64,000 bases of DNA from Myxococcales bacterium UBA1660 (GTDB taxonomy: Bacteria; Myxococcota_A; Polyangia; Polyangiales; Houyiibacteriaceae): positions 1-64,000 of the forward strand of contig DCLA01000072.1 of the NCBI GenBank assembly GCA_002320815.1, in the 5' to 3' direction. The notes under the pieces are model-generated. The model was not told the origin of the DNA, did no database searches, and saw only the letters and a list, made by a program, of their open reading frames with translations. The position numbers and the translations under genes are program-made. This document shows, piece by piece, positions 43,297 through 51,780 of the stretch. Every line of letters starts with the position of its first letter. Position 1 is the first letter of the stretch.

Positions 43297-45165
43297 GTGG
43301 GTCAACGCTACTGCCGCCCAACGGTCCCCGGGGACCGCCCATTCCGTTTCGCCCTCGTGCTCGCGCTGGTCGCGGTCGGCGCGGCGGCGCCGGCGCGCGC
43401 GCAGCGCACGGGGGCCGGATCGCCCGCGCCCAGCGGGGAAGCGCCCGGCCGCACCGCCGGCGAGCGGGCCGACGAGTCGCTGGCGGAAGGCGCCGAGGCG
43501 GAGTCCATCGACGGCCCGGGGACGACCGAGGCCTCCGACGCCGAGGCCCCGGACGACGAGGTCCAGGGGGTCCCCACCGGCGAGGCCGAGCCGCCCAACC
43601 TGGGCGCCGAGGCCGCCGACCTCGCTCCCGCGCCGGAGCCCTCGGCGGAAGACGACCCGCTCGCCATCCGCGACGACATGAGCGACGCCGAGCGCACCGC
43701 GGCCCTGGAAGCCCAGCGGGACCGCCGCTACGCGCCGAAGATCTCGCTCCACGGCGAATACCGGCTCCGGGCGAGCTTCATGAGCGACATCCCGCTCCAG
43801 ACCCAGGAGCGCACCGGGCTGCCCACGGAGCTGGGCCAGAACGTCTGGGCCAACCAGTGGCTGCGCCTCACCGGCCGCCTGGAGCTGGGCCATGTCTTCG
43901 CGTTCGAAGGCTCGGTGGACCTGGCCGACGGAATGATCGGTGGGCAGGACACCCAGGGGGTCGGCGAGGCCGATCTGCCCCGGGACGGGGAGCGCGCCTT
44001 CGACGGCCGCGGGGGCGACCTCCGCTGGCTCTACGGGGAGTGGCGCTCGCCCATCGGCGTGTTCCGGGCCGGTCTCCAGCCGAGCCACTGGGGCCTCGGC
44101 CTCGTGGCCAACGATGGGAGCCGCTGGTCCCCTTTCGGCGACTACCGCTACGGCAACTCCAACCTGCGCTTCATGTTCGCCACGCGCCCCGGCGGCGAGG
44201 ACGTCCCCTTCACCATCGCCCTCGCCGGTGACCTGGTGTACCGGGATCCGATCGCCGATCTCGGCGAGGGCGAGCGGGCCCTGCAGGCGGTCCTGGCGGC
44301 GTTCTACGGGGACGGCCGCGAGAAGACCCTCGGGGCCTACGTGGTCTACCGGGCGCAGCGAAACGAAGTCGACGGTCTGGTCACCGACAGCTTCGCCGAC
44401 GACACCTTGGACGTCTGGGTCCTCGACCTCTTCGCCCAGTGGGAGTGGGAGGACCCGGCCGGCGGCGAGATCGCCGTGGCCTTCGAGGGCGCTCACATCC
44501 GCGGGACGACCACCCTGACCCGCAGCGTCGAGCGACCGCAGCACGACGTGCGCCAGTGGCTCTGGGCCGCCCAGGTGGGCCGCCGGGGCAAGAAGGTCGA
44601 TGGCTTCTTCGAGGTCGGCTACACCTCCGGCGACTCGAACACCGAGGACGGCGCCCAGCGGCGCGCGACCATGCACCCGGACCACCGCATCGGGCTGATC
44701 CTCTTCCCGGAGGTCATGGCCTGGCAGACGGCCCGGAGCGCGACCCTGGCCCGGAGCGCGGAGCTCAGCGGCCGCCCCTCGCCGGGGAGCCAGCTCCTGC
44801 CCACGAACGGCGGGGTCTCCGGCGCGACCTACCTGTTCAACTGGTGGGACTTCCGGCCCCTGGACTTCATGAACGTCCGGCTGGGCTGGATCTGGGCCCG
44901 GGCCACCTCGGACGTGGTGGACCCCTACCAGCAGCGGTCCCAGAGCCGCTCGACCAACTACCTCGGGGGCGATCCGCGGGCGCGCGATCTCGGCCTCGAG
45001 CTCGACGCGATGGTCCTCTTCACCAAGAAGCTGCCCTACGGGGTCTCGCTCCAGGCCGGTCTGGACGGCGGCGTACTCCTCCCCGGTCACGCCTTCGACG
45101 ACGCGGCGGGCGAGCGGATGGACCCCATCTGGCTCGGCCGGATCCGCGGCGGCGTCACCTTCTGA
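43297..45165 (+). CDS. Outer-membrane beta-barrel protein (TIGR04551-like), copy A
   Basis: A 622-residue exported protein. Signal peptide ends AAPARA-Q; then comes an acidic Ala/Glu/Pro-rich linker (~40-140) and a long C-terminal region of alternating amphipathic strands with aromatic girdles (YRLRASFMSDIPLQT, LRWLYGEWRSPIGVFRAGLQPSHWGLGL, FFEVGYTSGDSNTEDG, RIGLILFPEVMAWQTA), ending in Phe. This fits an outer-membrane barrel and resembles the myxobacterial TIGR04551 family. The start is uncertain; GTG 43297 gives a reasonable signal, with GTG 43246 as the alternative. A paralogue lies at 46404. Confidence 0.78.
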   Translation: MGQRYCRPTVPGDRPFRFALVLALVAVGAAAPARAQRTGAGSPAPSGEAPGRTAGERADESLAEGAEAESIDGPGTTEASDAEAPDDEVQGVPTGEAEPPNLGAEAADLAPAPEPSAEDDPLAIRDDMSDAERTAALEAQRDRRYAPKISLHGEYRLRASFMSDIPLQTQERTGLPTELGQNVWANQWLRLTGRLELGHVFAFEGSVDLADGMIGGQDTQGVGEADLPRDGERAFDGRGGDLRWLYGEWRSPIGVFRAGLQPSHWGLGLVANDGSRWSPFGDYRYGNSNLRFMFATRPGGEDVPFTIALAGDLVYRDPIADLGEGERALQAVLAAFYGDGREKTLGAYVVYRAQRNEVDGLVTDSFADDTLDVWVLDLFAQWEWEDPAGGEIAVAFEGAHIRGTTTLTRSVERPQHDVRQWLWAAQVGRRGKKVDGFFEVGYTSGDSNTEDGAQRRATMHPDHRIGLILFPEVMAWQTARSATLARSAELSGRPSPGSQLLPTNGGVSGATYLFNWWDFRPLDFMNVRLGWIWARATSDVVDPYQQRSQSRSTNYLGGDPRARDLGLELDAMVLFTKKLPYGVSLQAGLDGGVLLPGHAFDDAAGERMDPIWLGRIRGGVTF

Positions 45166-45209
45166 CGTCCCTCGTCGGTCTCCCCCAAATGGCGATTCGT
45201 GGGGCGTCT

Positions 45210-45233
45210 GGTGGAATTCTTGGGAATTCCACC
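45210..45233. promoter_or_regulatory. Inverted repeat between porin-like gene A and the lipoprotein gene
   Basis: GGTGGAATTC and GAATTCCACC flank TTGG, a perfect ten-base dyad in the 238-base gap. It is not followed by a T-tract. It could be a regulator-binding site for the downstream lipoprotein/porin pair. The rest of the gap shows no clear promoter. Confidence 0.45.
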
Positions 45234-45403
45234 GCGACCACGGGTATGTTCTTCGCCATTCGATGACCGGTACTCCCCGCCCGGCGGGGCGTACCATCGA
45301 CAAACGTTGGATTTTATCGGTCGGTCTGCCCCGGATGGAGCCGCGTGGACACCGATCGAAAAGCTCTGGGCCCGTGGAAAGGCCGGAAGGGGATTTGATC
45401 GTG

Positions 45404-46396
45404 ATGAATGGGAACTGGAAGAGCATGGCGGTGGCCATGGCTTTGGCGGTCGGTGCGTTCGGTTGCGGCGACGACGACGGTGACGGCACCACGCCGACCG
45501 AGGACATGGGCACCGGCGGAACCGACATGGAGGTCCCGGCCGGCGGCTTCCCCGGGACGACCCCGGCGGGTCTCCCCGCGTACGCGCTCGGCGAGGGCGT
45601 CTCGGGCACGATGGCGATGACCACCAGCGCGGCGGACTACTCCTGCGCCGGCTCCCGCACCGCGCCCGCCGGTGGGGCGGACGCGACCTTCACCATGGAG
45701 ATTCGCGAGTTCCGGGGCGGCACGGCCGTCGAGGGGCTCTGCGTGAAGTTCTTCCCGGACAACGTGGTCGACCTCGGCGCCGACTGTGATCCGGGCTCGG
45801 ACTTCGTCACCGACGCCTCGGGCAACATCTCGGTCACCGCGCCGGCCGGCGGCTGGTACTCGTACCGGGTTTTCCCGAGCGCCTCCGACGAGATCGTGGA
45901 CTCGTTCCAGATCAACGAGCTCGCCCCCGCCGACGGCGGCACCAACGACGGCATCAGCGTCGCGGAGAGCACCCTGCGCCTGATCCCCGCCGTTCTCGGT
46001 GTCCAGGCCGCCACCGGGACCACTCTGGTGGCCGGCACCGCCCAGGACTGCAACGGTGAGCCCGTCTACGGCGCCATCGCCGCCATCTACCGCGAAGACG
46101 GCACCTTCATCGCCGAGGCCGGCGGGAACACCTCGCCCAAGTACCGCTTCTTCGATGGGGACGGCACTCCCTCCACCGCGCAGCGCTGGACCCACGTGGA
46201 CGGCCTCTTCGGCGGCATCAACATGCCCGTCGACGCCGGCGGCGAGAACCTGCTGGTCGAGCTCTGGGGCATGAACGACGCGGGCGAGCTCGAGGTCATC
46301 GGTTGCGAGACCGTGCCCGCGGCCCCCGACGCCGTCGCCATCGTCAACGTCGGTCCGCTCCGCGCGGATGGCCCGACCTGCCCCGGCATGAACTGA
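45404..46396 (+). CDS. Envelope lipoprotein paired with barrel protein B
   Basis: A 330-residue exported protein. Signal MNGNWKSMAVAMALAVGAFGC puts the lipid on Cys21, followed by an Asp/Gly/Thr linker. The body contains two beta-sandwich-like domains, one resembling a carboxypeptidase regulatory/Ig fold (VTDASGNISVTAPAGGWYSYRVF). Four or more Cys are scattered in the mature part. The gene ends seven bases before the barrel protein gene, so the two probably form an operon and may interact. Start ATG 45404; GTG 45401 is possible. Confidence 0.78.
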   Translation: MNGNWKSMAVAMALAVGAFGCGDDDGDGTTPTEDMGTGGTDMEVPAGGFPGTTPAGLPAYALGEGVSGTMAMTTSAADYSCAGSRTAPAGGADATFTMEIREFRGGTAVEGLCVKFFPDNVVDLGADCDPGSDFVTDASGNISVTAPAGGWYSYRVFPSASDEIVDSFQINELAPADGGTNDGISVAESTLRLIPAVLGVQAATGTTLVAGTAQDCNGEPVYGAIAAIYREDGTFIAEAGGNTSPKYRFFDGDGTPSTAQRWTHVDGLFGGINMPVDAGGENLLVELWGMNDAGELEVIGCETVPAAPDAVAIVNVGPLRADGPTCPGMN

Positions 46397-46403
46397 GGTC
46401 GTG

Positions 46404-48437
46404 ATGCGCCGTCATCTCCTCTGGGGTGCGCTGCTCGCGCTCGCGCCCTTCGCTTCCCTCGCGGAAGCACAAGCCCCGGGTGGGGTGCTCGTAGAGGAAG
46501 ACGCGGAGGACGAGGGGGACGCCGTGACCGGAGCGGGAGCTTCGGCCACGGTGGACGCTTCGGTCGACGCCGATGCCTCGGTCGACGCCGACGCCGACAC
46601 CGAGCTCCCGCCGCCGCCCGCCGTTCCGCAGCCCGACGAGGTTCGGGAGGTGGACGCGGACGTCGTCGCTCCCGAGTCGGTCGCTGCGGCGGCCGAACCG
46701 GCTCCGCTTCCCGAGCTCCCGGCCTCGCCCGGCGCCAGCGCGGGTGCCAGCGGCGCCCAGGCGTCCGCCGACGTGGGGATCCCCCTGCGCGTCGGTATCC
46801 ACGGCTACTACCGCGCGCGTTACATGTGGCTCGGTAACGTGCCGCAGAACCAGCTCCGCGTGGCCCCGGAGGACGGGGCCCGCTACCGCCGCTCGGTCAA
46901 CTCGCACTACGCCTTCCAGCGGCTGCGGCTGACCCCGGAGGTCACCTACGGGCAGGACCCGGACAACCCGGTCGCCGCCCTCTACATGCAGTTCGACGGC
47001 CTCGACAACGTGGTCTTCGGCGACAACGCGCGCATCGCGCCCGCGCCCCTCTTCGCGAACGATCCCAGCGTCACGGACGTGGATGGATTCGACATCTCGG
47101 ACTCCATCCGCCTCGAGCGGGCCTGGCTCCAGTTCCTCATCCCGGTCGGTCAGATCCGCGTCGGCCGCATGCCCAGCCAGTGGGGCATGGGTCTCCTCTC
47201 CAACGACGGAAACGGTCTCGGCGAGTGGGGTGACCCCCTCTACGGCACCACCTACGACCGGATCCTCTTCGCGACCCGGCCGCTGTCCATCATCAACGCG
47301 CTGACCCGCGGCGACAGTCGCCCGACGCCGCTGGTCCTGGCCATCGCCTACGACAAGCTCGTCGAGGACCCGGTCACGGCGAGCACCGCGTCGCCCTGGA
47401 CCGGCGGCGGCACGGCGACCTGGGGCGACTTCGGTCCCTTCGGCACCCAGCCGACCCAGCGCTCGGCCATCCCCTTCGCCTACCTCGGTGGCGAGAACAA
47501 CGACGTGAACGAGCTGGCCACGGCGCTCGCGTGGGTGGACACGGACTTCGGTCCGCGCCCCACCGACGAGCTGCGCCTCGGCTTCTACTACGTCTACCGC
47601 TGGCAGAACCGCGGCGGGCACATCGGGGACGCGCTCCCCGACGACCCCACCCGGGAGCTGCCCCTGGTCCCGACCTCTCGAGTCCACATCCTCGACTGGT
47701 ACTACAAGGTCGACCGCAGCCTCGGGCCCGGTCTGCCCTCCTTCTACTCGGAGGCGGAGCTCACCTGGATCACCGGCCGGTCGAACACGATCCCGATCAC
47801 CTTCGGGTGCGTCGACGATCCCGACCGCTCGGACTTCGGTGTCTGCAACGAGGCCACCGCCAACGTGTGGGGCGGCGCCTTCCGCGCCGGTGTCCGCAAC
47901 CAGAAGCTCTGGGGCGCTCTGCTCGAGACCGGCTTCTCCTCCGGCGACGAGTCCATCCTCGCCGACAGCCAGCTCACGGCGCGACCCCTGCACCCCGACT
48001 ACCACGTCGGTCTGCTCTCCTATCAGGTGGCGCTCCAGGCGGCTTCGGCCATCGGCCTCACCCGCGACGTGCGTCCGCTCTGGACCCGGGGCGGCGTGTG
48101 GAACTCCTGGTACCTCTTCCCCCAGGCGCGGGTTCAGCTCATCCCGGGCATCGAGCTCCACGGCGCGTTCCTCGCCTCGTGGGTCCGGAAGCTGAACTTC
48201 GTCTTCCAGAACGACCGCCCCGACGGCGACTCCTCCTGCGGCGCCTTCGACGGCGATTGCTTCATCGGCTGGGAGGTCGACATGGCCCTCCGGGTCAAGT
48301 GGGGCGAGAACGACCTGCTCCAGTGGGACACCGAGGCCGGCCTCATGAAGGTGGGCAGCGCCCTCCGGAACTCGAGCGGCGGCTTCGGCGACGACTTCCT
48401 CTGGACCGTCCAGTCGCGCATGGCGCTCGTCTTCTGA
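46404..48437 (+). CDS. Outer-membrane beta-barrel protein (TIGR04551-like), copy B
   Basis: A 677-residue exported protein. Signal MRRHLLWGALLALAPFASLAEA, an acidic/Ala-rich linker with repeated DASVDAD units (~45-70), then a barrel-like region (GYYRARYMWLGNVPQNQLRV, RVGRMPSQWGMGLLSNDGNGLGEWGDP, ELRLGFYYVYRWQNRGG, LLETGFSSGDESI) ending VQSRMALVF with a terminal Phe. It shares order and motifs with copy A (PSQWGMGL versus PSHWGLGL; SGDES versus SGDSN), so they are paralogues. GAGG lies five bases before ATG 46404. Pore or export function is inferred. Confidence 0.8.
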   Translation: MRRHLLWGALLALAPFASLAEAQAPGGVLVEEDAEDEGDAVTGAGASATVDASVDADASVDADADTELPPPPAVPQPDEVREVDADVVAPESVAAAAEPAPLPELPASPGASAGASGAQASADVGIPLRVGIHGYYRARYMWLGNVPQNQLRVAPEDGARYRRSVNSHYAFQRLRLTPEVTYGQDPDNPVAALYMQFDGLDNVVFGDNARIAPAPLFANDPSVTDVDGFDISDSIRLERAWLQFLIPVGQIRVGRMPSQWGMGLLSNDGNGLGEWGDPLYGTTYDRILFATRPLSIINALTRGDSRPTPLVLAIAYDKLVEDPVTASTASPWTGGGTATWGDFGPFGTQPTQRSAIPFAYLGGENNDVNELATALAWVDTDFGPRPTDELRLGFYYVYRWQNRGGHIGDALPDDPTRELPLVPTSRVHILDWYYKVDRSLGPGLPSFYSEAELTWITGRSNTIPITFGCVDDPDRSDFGVCNEATANVWGGAFRAGVRNQKLWGALLETGFSSGDESILADSQLTARPLHPDYHVGLLSYQVALQAASAIGLTRDVRPLWTRGGVWNSWYLFPQARVQLIPGIELHGAFLASWVRKLNFVFQNDRPDGDSSCGAFDGDCFIGWEVDMALRVKWGENDLLQWDTEAGLMKVGSALRNSSGGFGDDFLWTVQSRMALVF

Positions 48438-48473
48438 CGACGCGCGGAGCCCGCGGGCTCCCACCACGAGAGA

Positions 48474-48505
48474 CGGCGACCTCGAGCATCGAGGTCGCCG
48501 TTTTT
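48474..48505 (+). terminator. Rho-independent terminator after barrel gene B
   Basis: CGGCGACCTCGA and TCGAGGTCGCCG pair perfectly around GCA and are followed by TTTTT, 36 bases after the stop codon. Confidence 0.9.
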
Positions 48506-48527
48506 CGTTGGCGGTGGGGTCGGAGAC

Positions 48528-48758
48528 TCAGTTGCTGGAGACCGCGATCTTCCGGGCGGTGGGCGCCTCCTTCTTGGGGAGTCGGACGGTGAGGACTCCG
48601 TCGGCCAGGTTGGCCTCGATGGCCTCGTCGTCCACGGTCTCGGGCAGGGAGAAGCTCCGGGTGAACGAACCATAGGAGCGCTCGACGCGCCGGTAGTCGG
48701 CGCCCTCGGTGGTCTCGGCCAGGGTCCGCTCGCCGGCGCGCTCGATCGGGGGCGTCAA
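48528..48758 (-). pseudogene. Hsp20 (alpha-crystallin) C-terminal remnant
   Basis: The reading frame ending at 48528 encodes the second half of a small heat-shock protein: GERTLAETTEGADYRRVERSYGSFTRSFSLP, then EANLADGVLTVRLPKKE and the C-terminal ARKIAVSSN. The first half of the alpha-crystallin domain, normally some 60-70 residues, is missing. Sequence upstream in this frame (from 48860) has no Hsp20 character, and I see no continuation in the other frames. Probably a 5'-deleted gene; expression as a fragment cannot be excluded. Confidence 0.7.
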
Positions 48759-48938
48759 CCCCCGGCGGCGCGGTGGCGGTTGATCGTTCTCACAAATAGT
48801 GGCCAGAGCCCAGCCGGGTGGGTTTGAATCTCCGAAAGGCAGGGCCCGTCGGGCCCCCACATGGATCGAGGGGCTTGAAACGCTCGGGCCTCCCCGGTCG
48901 TCTGCTTTCGGAGCGAGCCGGGCTCGCTGGGAGGAACG

Positions 48939-50009
48939 ATGAAGAAGCTTCGCATTTTGACTTTGGCCCTACTGGCCGCCGCCGGCTGTACCGTGGAGGG
49001 CGGGGGTTCCGTGGACGTAGACGTCTTCGACCCCATCGGCGGCGACGTCAGCGTGGACGCCCTGTGGACCATCAACGGTCAGCCCGCGTCCGCGGCGACC
49101 TGCGCCGAGATCGGCGCGTCCACCGTGGTCCTCGAGGTCTGGGACTCGTCCCGCGGGAACTTCTACACCGAGGCGGCCTGGGAGGTCGCGTGCGCGTCCG
49201 GCGGCTTCGTCACCGGCCCGGTCCTCTTCCCGGACACCTACGACCTCCGCTTCGTGGCCTATGACGCCGCGGGCGTCGAGGTCCTGGCGACCGACTACGC
49301 CCGCGTGACCGCGCTCGCCGGCGACATCATCGAGGTCACCGGCAACTTCGTCGGCACCGTCGCCCCCACCGAGGCGACCCTCTCCGGGAGCTGGGAGATC
49401 GACGGCGTCACCGCCGACGCCGCCTCCTGCGCCGCCGCGGGCATCGACGAGGTCGTGCTCTCCATCGCCAACGACGCGGCGGGCACGGACATCTACGTCG
49501 AGTACGTCTTCGACTGCGCCCAGGGGTCCTTCGATGCCCGCAGCGATAGCCCCGAGGTCACGATCCCCATCGGGCCGATGTACTTCAGCCAGTGGTACGC
49601 CGAGGCCGCGGACGACTCCGTCCTCGCCGAGAGCGACTGGCTCGAGCTGCAGGTCGTCTCCCCGACCACCCACGCGAACCTCGCGGTGCCCAACTTCCCC
49701 GGCGGCACGACCCTCATCGTGAACCTCTTCTGGGAGACCGGTCTCGGCACCGGCATCTACGGCACCTGCGCCGACGCCGCCGTCGACACCATGGGCTACG
49801 AGCTCTACCTCGGCGACACCGCCATCGTGAGCGACTTCGGGGGCGCCTGCGCCAACCAGCTCATCTTCGACGACCCCGCCGCCGACATCTACGAACTCGA
49901 CGTCTCCGGCGACGCCACCGACGGGACCAAGTGGGGCATCACCTGCACCGGGCTCAGCGTCAGCTCGGGCATGGTCACCTACGACTGCGACGTGGACGTT
50001 CAGCCCTGA
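48939..50009 (+). CDS. Lipoprotein with three Ig-like repeats
   Basis: A 356-residue exported protein. Signal MKKLRILTLALLAAAGC puts the lipid on Cys17, then TVEGGG. Three related beta-domains of ~100 residues follow; the first two share the pattern (V/L)SxxWxI(N/D)GxxAxAAxCAxxGxxxVVLxV, each with a conserved Cys pair. No known family is recognised. Its domain also occurs once in the next gene, which begins at its stop codon. Confidence 0.8.
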   Translation: MKKLRILTLALLAAAGCTVEGGGSVDVDVFDPIGGDVSVDALWTINGQPASAATCAEIGASTVVLEVWDSSRGNFYTEAAWEVACASGGFVTGPVLFPDTYDLRFVAYDAAGVEVLATDYARVTALAGDIIEVTGNFVGTVAPTEATLSGSWEIDGVTADAASCAAAGIDEVVLSIANDAAGTDIYVEYVFDCAQGSFDARSDSPEVTIPIGPMYFSQWYAEAADDSVLAESDWLELQVVSPTTHANLAVPNFPGGTTLIVNLFWETGLGTGIYGTCADAAVDTMGYELYLGDTAIVSDFGGACANQLIFDDPAADIYELDVSGDATDGTKWGITCTGLSVSSGMVTYDCDVDVQP

Positions 50010-50545
50010 ACCGACTCGTTCGATTCACGAAGGGGAGCCCGGCGGCGCGATCCGTCGGGCTCTCGCTCGTTCTGGCCCTGAGTTCCTGCGGGGTCTGGGC
50101 CGCGCTGGGGAGCTTCGGGTGCACCGTGCCCGAGGAGTTCGACCCCACCGGCGGCAACGTCGCGGTCACGGCGAGCTTCACCATCGAGGGCGCGGCGCCC
50201 TCCGTGGAGGTGTGCAGCGCGGCCGGCGTGGCCTACGTGAAGCTGCGGATCTGGGAGCAGTACCCCGGCGGCACCTCGTACAGCGAGGACGCCTGGCTGG
50301 TCGCGTGCCCCACCGGCGTCGTCACGACCGAAGCCGTGCTCCAACCGGGGACCTATCGCGTCGCGCTCTATGCGGTCAGCCTCGACACCGACGCCGACGC
50401 TGCGGTGCCCTCGGCGGACGAGCCGATCGACCCCAGCATGATCAGCACCTCGGACGTGGCCTTCGCCGACATCGCCGTGGTGACGTCGGAGGGCTCGGCG
50501 CTGACCGTCTCACTGGACCTGTCGGCGCAGATGGGCGAGGAGTAA
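50006..50545 (+). CDS. Single-domain paralogue lipoprotein, probable CTG start
   Basis: A protein of about 179 residues whose mature part (GCTVPEEFDPTGGNVAVTASFTI..., CSAAGVAYVKLRIWE) repeats the first domain of the preceding lipoprotein (GCTVEGGG..., DPIGGDVSVDALWTI), including the lipobox Cys. No ATG, GTG or TTG occurs in frame before the signal sequence. The open frame begins at CTG 50006, which overlaps the preceding stop as CTGA, in the manner of ATGA couplings. Start choice is therefore inferred. The stop is followed by the rhomboid-like gene after three bases. Confidence 0.65.
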   Translation: MNRLVRFTKGSPAARSVGLSLVLALSSCGVWAALGSFGCTVPEEFDPTGGNVAVTASFTIEGAAPSVEVCSAAGVAYVKLRIWEQYPGGTSYSEDAWLVACPTGVVTTEAVLQPGTYRVALYAVSLDTDADAAVPSADEPIDPSMISTSDVAFADIAVVTSEGSALTVSLDLSAQMGEE

Positions 50546-50548
50546 GTC

Positions 50549-51223
50549 GTGTTCCGTTTTCCCCCGATGACGCCGGTAGTCAAGGTCTGGTTGGCCACCA
50601 CCCTGGCCGCGCTGGTCGGCCTGATGATCGCCCACAACTTCGTCGGGCTCGACGTGGTGAGCCTCCTCGCGCTCTCCAGCCCGGTGGGCGTGCCCACGGC
50701 CTGGCAGGTGGTCACCTATCCCCTGGCGCAGCCTCCGACCCCCCAGGGGCTCATGGGCTATCTCATCGGGGCCCTCTTCTTCTGGCTGGTGGTGGCGCCC
50801 TTCGAGCTCCGCTACGGCGCCAAGCGTCTGGTGCAGCTCCTGGTGGTGCTCACCCTGGCGGCCGCGGGCGGAGCGCTCCTGGCGAGCCTCCTCGCGCCCG
50901 GCGCCCTCTACGGCTTCGGTCCTCAGCTCCTCGGGGTCATCGCCGCGTACGCCTGGGCCATCCGGAACCAGGGCCAGCTCAGCTTCTTCGGCGTGCTGCC
51001 CATGAAGGCCATCCACCTCATCGGGCTCTGCGTGGCGCTCAGCCTGCTGCAGTTCCTGGCCAGCCGGAACGTCATGGCCTTCGCCGCCGACCTGGCCTCC
51101 GTGGGCGCGGCGATCGCGTTCATGGCCCGGCTCGAGCGGCGACCGCGGACTCCGAAGAAGCCCAAGAAGGGCGACCGCGGCCACATGCGGGTCATCGAAG
51201 GCGGGAAGCAGTGGCTGAATTGA
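50549..51223 (+). CDS. Rhomboid-like membrane protein lacking catalytic residues
   Basis: A 224-residue polytopic protein with about six helices in a rhomboid-like order (WLATTLAALVGLMIAHNF, TAWQVVTYPLAQPPT, LIGALFFWLVVAPFELRYGAKRLVQLL, GALYGFGPQLLGVIAAYAWAIRN, and a final helix AADLASVGAAIAF). In active rhomboids the fourth helix carries GxSG and the sixth a catalytic His. Here the fourth reads GFGPQ and no His lies in the sixth, so it is a pseudo-rhomboid or derlin-like protein if the assignment holds. Start GTG 50549, with GAGGAG upstream. The C-terminal tail is basic and cytosolic. Confidence 0.6.
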   Translation: MFRFPPMTPVVKVWLATTLAALVGLMIAHNFVGLDVVSLLALSSPVGVPTAWQVVTYPLAQPPTPQGLMGYLIGALFFWLVVAPFELRYGAKRLVQLLVVLTLAAAGGALLASLLAPGALYGFGPQLLGVIAAYAWAIRNQGQLSFFGVLPMKAIHLIGLCVALSLLQFLASRNVMAFAADLASVGAAIAFMARLERRPRTPKKPKKGDRGHMRVIEGGKQWLN

Positions 51224-51364
51224 AGCTCCCCGCGCCGCCAGCGTCCTTCCATGGGGCCGACTACCTGGGTGGGCATCCGATTTGCAACGACAGGCCGTGA
51301 ACACCCCGGACCGTGAACTGCGGTCCACGATTTTCGAGCTCGTGACGCCTGGGCGCGCGAGGGA

Positions 51365-51380
51365 CACCGGTTCGCCGGTG
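51365..51380 (+). promoter_or_regulatory. UUCG hairpin in the leader of the Cys-rich lipoprotein gene
   Basis: CACCGG-TTCG-CCGGTG, a six-pair stem with a stable UUCG tetraloop, 20 bases before ATG 51401 and just before the GGGAGAGG ribosome-binding region. An upstream dyad GGACCG/CGGTCC also lies in this 177-base gap. Likely an mRNA leader structure. Confidence 0.4.
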
Positions 51381-51400
51381 AGGACGGGAGAGGAACTGAG

Positions 51401-51775
51401 ATGATGAAGAGACTCTTGAAGACGGCGCTTCTCGGCACCCTGGGCATGGTGGCCTTGGGCGCGAGCGGCTGCGTGGTGGTGCTCGACGACTACGAGCCCT
51501 GTGACTTCGACTCGGACTGCGACTCCGGTCGCTGCGAGACCGTGACGGTGAGCTGGCCCGATGGATCGCGCGTGCAGGACGCCTTCTGCACCGTCGGCTG
51601 CTTCGACGACTTCGACTGCCAGTATACCGCGGCCGGCTTGCCCGGTACCTGTGACAGCCTGGGTGGCGGCCCCTTCATCTGCTGGGAGACCTGCGACTTC
51701 GACAGCGACTGCGCCCCGGGTTGGGTCTGCGACGTCAGTCGAGACGGCTTCGACAGCTACTGTCTGCCCTACTGA
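51401..51775 (+). CDS. Small Cys-rich lipoprotein 1
   Basis: A 124-residue exported protein. Signal MMKRLLKTALLGTLGMVALGASGC puts the lipid on Cys24. The mature part has 12 further Cys in repeated CDFDSDC-type units (CDFDSDCDSGRC; CFDDFDCQ; CDFDSDCAPGWVC), a pattern common in myxobacterial envelope proteins and similar to Dickkopf/EGF-like disulfide folds. Followed five bases later by a related gene. Function unknown. Confidence 0.8.
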   Translation: MMKRLLKTALLGTLGMVALGASGCVVVLDDYEPCDFDSDCDSGRCETVTVSWPDGSRVQDAFCTVGCFDDFDCQYTAAGLPGTCDSLGGGPFICWETCDFDSDCAPGWVCDVSRDGFDSYCLPY

Positions 51776-51780
51776 GCCCC

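Noticed and set aside
43147..45624. Possible N-terminal extension of the VCBS-like lipoprotein gene through the barrel gene region
   Set aside because: The extension is antisense to the barrel gene and low complexity, while the lipoprotein signal begins exactly at 43146.
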